DNA of 64,000 bases from Mucilaginibacter sp. (GTDB lineage Bacteria > Bacteroidota > Bacteroidia > Sphingobacteriales > Sphingobacteriaceae): contig NZ_JAQBOF010000008.1 in assembly GCF_028288185.1 (NCBI RefSeq), positions 62,001 to 126,000 of the forward strand, given 5' to 3'. The notes under the pieces are model-generated. The model did not search any database. It was given only the letters and a program-made list of their open reading frames with translations, and was not told where the DNA came from. Position numbers and translations under genes: made by a program. Below, one piece after another: positions 60,554-64,000 of this stretch. Each line of letters opens with the position of its first letter. The first letter of the stretch is position 1.

Positions 60554-62161
60554 ATGAATAGCTTAACCATACTCATATTTATACCGCTGCTGTTTGGCCT
60601 CATCATAGCTTTGATGCCATCCAACCTGCGCGGTAGTTTTAAATACATTACGTTGCTGGCTACGCTGGTACAGTTATTTATGAGTGTGAGTTTATACTTT
60701 AACTTTAAAACAGGCGCGGCATTCGGTGGTATAGCTACAGAGAGCCAGTTTCAGTTTGTGCAAAAACTACCCTGGATAAACCTCGATCTGGGTAGCCTGG
60801 GCCGCATGCAAATGGATTATTTTGTGGGGATAGACGGTATATCTATTACGCTATTGCTCATGACATCGGTAGTATTGGTTATTGCTGCTCTGGCATCATG
60901 GGAAATAAAGAGTAACCTGAAAGGGTTCTTCGTGCTGTTCCTGATACTGGATATGGCGGTAATGGGGGTATTTTGTTCATTGGATTTCTTCCTGTTCTAT
61001 ATCTTCTACGAGTTAATGCTCTTGCCATTATACTTCCTGATAGGGATGTGGGGCGGTGCAAGGCGCGAGTACGCGGCTATAAAATTCTTCTTGTACACCT
61101 TATTTGGTTCGGTATTTATGTTGCTGGTGATGATAGGTTTGTACCTATCAGTAACCGACCCAACAACCGGCAATCACACCTTTAACATGGTGCAGATGAT
61201 GAATCCAGCCAACTACGGTCAAGGTTCTATATTTTCAACTTTAAGTCATTATACTTTATTTGGTATACAAGCGCGAACGCTTGGCTTTATTATCCTATTC
61301 ATAGCCTTTGCTATTAAAGTACCGGTAGTGCCATTACATACCTGGCTGCCTGATGCCCACGTTGAGGCTCCAACCCCGGTATCTATTATATTAGCCGCTA
61401 TCCTGCTAAAAATTGGTGGGTATGGTATTATACGGATCTGTTTAGGTATATTCCCAGATGTAGCTACTTCAGGCGCGTTTTGGTTGGGCTTATTAGGTGT
61501 TATCTCTATTCTATATGGCGCGTTAAACGCGTTAGCTCAGCGCGACCTTAAACGGGTTATAGCTTACTCATCTGTATCGCAAATGGGGTTTGTATTGCTG
61601 GGGATAGCCTCGCAAACTGCCGAGGGTTTAAGCGGAGCGGTAATACAAATGGTGAGCCACGGGTTCTTATCAACTATGCTGTTCTTTTTGGCAGGCGTGG
61701 TTTATAATCGGGTTCACGATAGGGATATTTACAATTTCCGCGGATTAGGTACTTTAATGCCTAAGTACACGATATTTGTGATGATCGCCTTCTTTGCATC
61801 ATTAGGTTTGCCGGGATTCTCTGCCTTTATAGCCGAGGCATTCTCATTAGCAGGCGCGTTTAAATCGCCATCGGTAAATGGGTTGTTGCCTTATTGGATG
61901 GCTGTATGTGGCGCGGTTGGTATACTATTAAGTGCCTGTTATTTTTTATGGACATTGCAACGCATGTTCTTCGGTTCGGTATCTTTAAAAGGGGGGGAAG
62001 TTTGGAAAGTAGCTTTAACCGATCTGAACTTCCGCGAAATAATCAGCTTATTGCCACTGGCAATAATGGTATTGGTTTTAGGTGTTATGCCTTCGTTGGT
62101 GTTTAGCAAGATCAATGATTCGGTATTAGCGTTAGTACAGTTTTTACACGTAACCAAATAA
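60554..62161 (+). CDS. nuoM: NADH-quinone oxidoreductase subunit M
   Basis: A 535-residue antiporter-like subunit (ND4 homologue) with about 14 helices. Signatures are FFLFYIFYELMLLPLYFLIGMWGG (essential Glu), FAIKVPVVPLHTWLPDAHVEAPTPVSIILAAILLKIGGYG, and LKRVIAYSSVSQMGFVLLGIA. The length is close to the usual 500. It follows nuoL after 5 nt, and nuoN starts 1 nt after its stop. Confidence 0.95.
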   Translation: MNSLTILIFIPLLFGLIIALMPSNLRGSFKYITLLATLVQLFMSVSLYFNFKTGAAFGGIATESQFQFVQKLPWINLDLGSLGRMQMDYFVGIDGISITLLLMTSVVLVIAALASWEIKSNLKGFFVLFLILDMAVMGVFCSLDFFLFYIFYELMLLPLYFLIGMWGGARREYAAIKFFLYTLFGSVFMLLVMIGLYLSVTDPTTGNHTFNMVQMMNPANYGQGSIFSTLSHYTLFGIQARTLGFIILFIAFAIKVPVVPLHTWLPDAHVEAPTPVSIILAAILLKIGGYGIIRICLGIFPDVATSGAFWLGLLGVISILYGALNALAQRDLKRVIAYSSVSQMGFVLLGIASQTAEGLSGAVIQMVSHGFLSTMLFFLAGVVYNRVHDRDIYNFRGLGTLMPKYTIFVMIAFFASLGLPGFSAFIAEAFSLAGAFKSPSVNGLLPYWMAVCGAVGILLSACYFLWTLQRMFFGSVSLKGGEVWKVALTDLNFREIISLLPLAIMVLVLGVMPSLVFSKINDSVLALVQFLHVTK

Positions 62162-62162
62162 A

Positions 62163-63662
62163 ATGCACGAGTTAATACCTTTTATACACGACCAGCTAAC
62201 CCATATTTTGGGTGACTTGAATTTTTTCAAGCCCGAGATAACTTTATCTGTGTTATTTATCCTGGTATTAATTACCGACCTGATATATGGCCGAAACTCC
62301 GAGAAACTATGCCGAATTGTGGCCTGTGCCGGTATTTTATTGGTGATATTTAGAGATACCCAAGCACTGGCCCTTAAAGGCGAACAAACTAAGTTGTTGT
62401 TTGAGGGGATGCTGCTACAGTCGCATGCTTCGATTGTATTCAGGTTGATTATTGATGGCGCCGCGTTTTTATTGCTGCTATATTTTGCCTGGGATGAACA
62501 GTTAAAGTCGCATACAAAAAAACTATCTGATCTATATTCTATAACCATTGCCGCTGTATTGGGTCTGCATTTAATGACCATGGCGGTTAACCTGTTATCC
62601 ATTTATCTTGCTATCGAGATGGTTTCTATCGCGTCATACCTGTTGGTTGCCTATCGGTCAGAAAACGCTTTTAGTACAGAGGCGGGTTTAAAATATGTAT
62701 TGTTTGGCGCGGCATCATCGGCCATAATGCTTTATGGCATATCGCTGCTTTATGGCTTTACAGGCACGTTAGATCTGTTTGACTATAATTTTACTTCGGG
62801 ACTGATAAAGGTTCATGCTGTTGGGGCAGCTTTTGCTATAACCTTAGTCTTGGTAGGTATTGGTTTTAAGCTATCATTTGTCCCCATACACTTTTGGGTG
62901 CCCGATGTTTATGAAGGTGCACCAACACCTGTTACTGCATTCTTATCAACTGTACCTAAAATTGCGGCGTTTGCATTGCTGATCAATTTTTTGACGCCAT
63001 TTCTTATGTCTCCCGAATGGAAAGCTTTTGATTTTGGATTGTATCTTTCTGTAATAGGCATTATTACCATGATAGCTGGCAATTTTGCCGCGGTTATGCA
63101 AAATAATGTTAAACGCATGCTTGCCTATTCAAGCATTGGGCATACAGGTTTTGCTTTAATGGCTGTGGTTACTTTTAATATGCAGGGCATTAAAGCGCTG
63201 GAGTATTATTTAGCGGTATATGCTTTAGCCAACGTAGGTGCGCTAATGCTGGTAAGCTATTTCACAAAGATAACAGGTTCTGAAGATGTAAATACTTATA
63301 AAGGTTTAGGACTTAAATATCCCGCGGCCTCAGTATGCTTTGTAATTATAATGATTTCATTAACGGGTTTGCCGGTAACTGCCGGTTTTACAGGTAAACT
63401 GTTTGTGTTTTCGGCAGTTTATGGCGTTTACCAGGTAAATCATAATGTATGGTTGTTGCTGTTAACCATAACCGGTGCATTAACTACGGTAGTATCTTTG
63501 TTTTATTACATCAAAATACCGCTTAATTTATTTTTGAAACGGACAGATACTATCTCTGAAACCGTAACCCAACCAAATTATATATTAGCAGTTGCAATAA
63601 TAATATCGCTGATATTAGTATTGCTTGGAATTTTCCCCGACTGGCTTACCCGATTTCTGTAA
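62163..63662 (+). CDS. nuoN: NADH-quinone oxidoreductase subunit N
   Basis: A 499-residue antiporter-like subunit (ND2 homologue) and last gene of the operon. Helix motifs are LLSIYLAIEMVSIASYLLVAYRSENAFSTEAGLKYVLFGAASSAIMLYG, FKLSFVPIHFWVPDVYEGAPTPVTAFLSTVPKIA and VKRMLAYSSIGHTGFALMAV. All three Glu/Lys proton-path sites typical of the family are recognisable. No clear T-run hairpin follows before the amtB-like gene, 108 nt downstream. Confidence 0.95.
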   Translation: MHELIPFIHDQLTHILGDLNFFKPEITLSVLFILVLITDLIYGRNSEKLCRIVACAGILLVIFRDTQALALKGEQTKLLFEGMLLQSHASIVFRLIIDGAAFLLLLYFAWDEQLKSHTKKLSDLYSITIAAVLGLHLMTMAVNLLSIYLAIEMVSIASYLLVAYRSENAFSTEAGLKYVLFGAASSAIMLYGISLLYGFTGTLDLFDYNFTSGLIKVHAVGAAFAITLVLVGIGFKLSFVPIHFWVPDVYEGAPTPVTAFLSTVPKIAAFALLINFLTPFLMSPEWKAFDFGLYLSVIGIITMIAGNFAAVMQNNVKRMLAYSSIGHTGFALMAVVTFNMQGIKALEYYLAVYALANVGALMLVSYFTKITGSEDVNTYKGLGLKYPAASVCFVIIMISLTGLPVTAGFTGKLFVFSAVYGVYQVNHNVWLLLLTITGALTTVVSLFYYIKIPLNLFLKRTDTISETVTQPNYILAVAIIISLILVLLGIFPDWLTRFL

Positions 63663-63770
63663 AAAAGATTAATTCGTATCTTTTTTAATAATAATTTAAC
63701 ATTTATTTCATTTATTTATGATATTAATCATAAATTCAGCCGTTTTTTAAAATTATCCTTTAGTATTTCT

Positions 63771-64000
63771 ATGAAGCGTTACTTTCCGTTTTTTGTTATC
63801 CTTTGTATTTTAGCATTAACCTTTATTTTTCCATCGGTCGAATTTAAAAACACCGGCGCATCGCATTTTAATACCGGCGATATCGCCTGGATGCTCATGT
63901 CGACCGCGTTGGTTTTAATTATGACACCCGGTCTGGCGTTTTTTTACGGCGGTATGGTTAATAAAAAGAATGTAATATCAACCATGCTGCAAAGTGTTAT
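63771..64000 (+). CDS. amtB: Ammonium transporter, N-terminal part (cut by window end)
   Basis: Seventy-six codons are visible from the ATG at 63771. The signal-like hydrophobic stretch ([23 protein letters not shown]) is followed by [39 protein letters not shown], the strongly conserved first helix region of the Amt/Mep/Rh family. It would form a trimeric ammonium channel. The gene runs off the right edge and so the rest, and a possible glnK partner, cannot be seen. The 108-bp upstream gap shows no clear promoter box. Confidence 0.9.
   Translation, partial: MKRYFPFFVILCILALTFIFPSVEFKNTGASHFNTGDIAWMLMSTALVLIMTPGLAFFYGGMVNKKNVISTMLQSV

Noticed and set aside
1..64000. Search for tRNA, rRNA, CRISPR, prophage, toxin-antitoxin or retron features
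   Set aside because: Reading both strands by eye gave no cloverleaf, array, integrase or related signature; very small RNAs could still be missed without a covariance search.

Overview
The window is a chromosome segment of a Bacteroidota bacterium, most likely family Sphingobacteriaceae (Mucilaginibacter/Pedobacter-like). This rests on Bacteroidota-type promoters (TTG, about 16-22 nt, TAnnTTTG), scarce Shine-Dalgarno sequences, a type IX secretion C-terminal sorting domain, a lipoprotein TamL paired with TamB, a PorT-like gene behind ubiE, and the block CBS protein-nadK-DUF6089-uppS-bamA-skp-skp-murI. The genus is inferred; no rRNA or tRNA gene was seen. Almost everything is chromosomal core and gene-dense. 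No phage, plasmid, CRISPR array or intact transposase gene was found.

Layout. 1-908: end of gyrB, its terminator, and a roughly 370-bp repeat element with terminal inverted repeats. 909-5176: two small regulatory operons, blaI-blaR1 (BlaR1 cut by an in-frame TAG) and padR plus two paralogous membrane proteins, each behind a dyad-rich promoter. 5218-12674: tamB-tamL (envelope biogenesis), divergent from dnaE (12818-16402). 16585-25015: trxA, a DUF58 protein, a carbohydrate locus (GH130, a small unknown protein, GT4, and a GT4 fused to a C-terminal toroid-like domain) and a class III aminotransferase. 25083-27091: ECF sigma factor, a membrane protein with six 31-residue repeats, and a small exported protein. 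27197-27337: a second inverted-repeat element. 27358-33848: bcp, M23 peptidase, FAH-family hydrolase, T9SS-sorted mini-protein, kup, PAP2. 33930-42616: DUF3943 protein, SemiSWEET, amino acid permease, second PAP2, oligoendopeptidase F, UbiA-like prenyltransferase, engB. 42778-48298: VOC, GNAT, ubiE/menG-porT, SDR, yqeY, alpha/beta hydrolase-CBS protein. 48395-55790: nadK, DUF6089, uppS, bamA, two skp/ompH, murI. 55891-63662: nuoHIJKLMN, then the start of an amtB-like transporter at the right edge.

How the genes fit together. Several products build the cell envelope: UppS and MurI for peptidoglycan precursors, BamA and Skp for outer-membrane proteins, TamB/TamL for envelope transport, PorT for type IX secretion, and two PAP2 enzymes that could recycle lipid pyrophosphates. 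The UbiA-like enzyme and UbiE/MenG supply menaquinone, which the membrane arm of complex I (NuoH-N) reduces.

No new multi-gene defence or mobile system was found. The most unusual features are: (i) gaps filled by at least eight families of short, degenerate, word-like repeats that often fold into inverted repeats and reach into gene ends; (ii) at least six genes whose start codon lies only 4-6 nt after a perfect TAnnTTTG box, predicting leaderless mRNAs; (iii) a BlaR1 gene whose last repeat continues in frame for 40 codons beyond a TAG; (iv) a recently expanded 31-residue repeat in a sigma-linked membrane protein; and (v) the GH130/glycosyltransferase locus.
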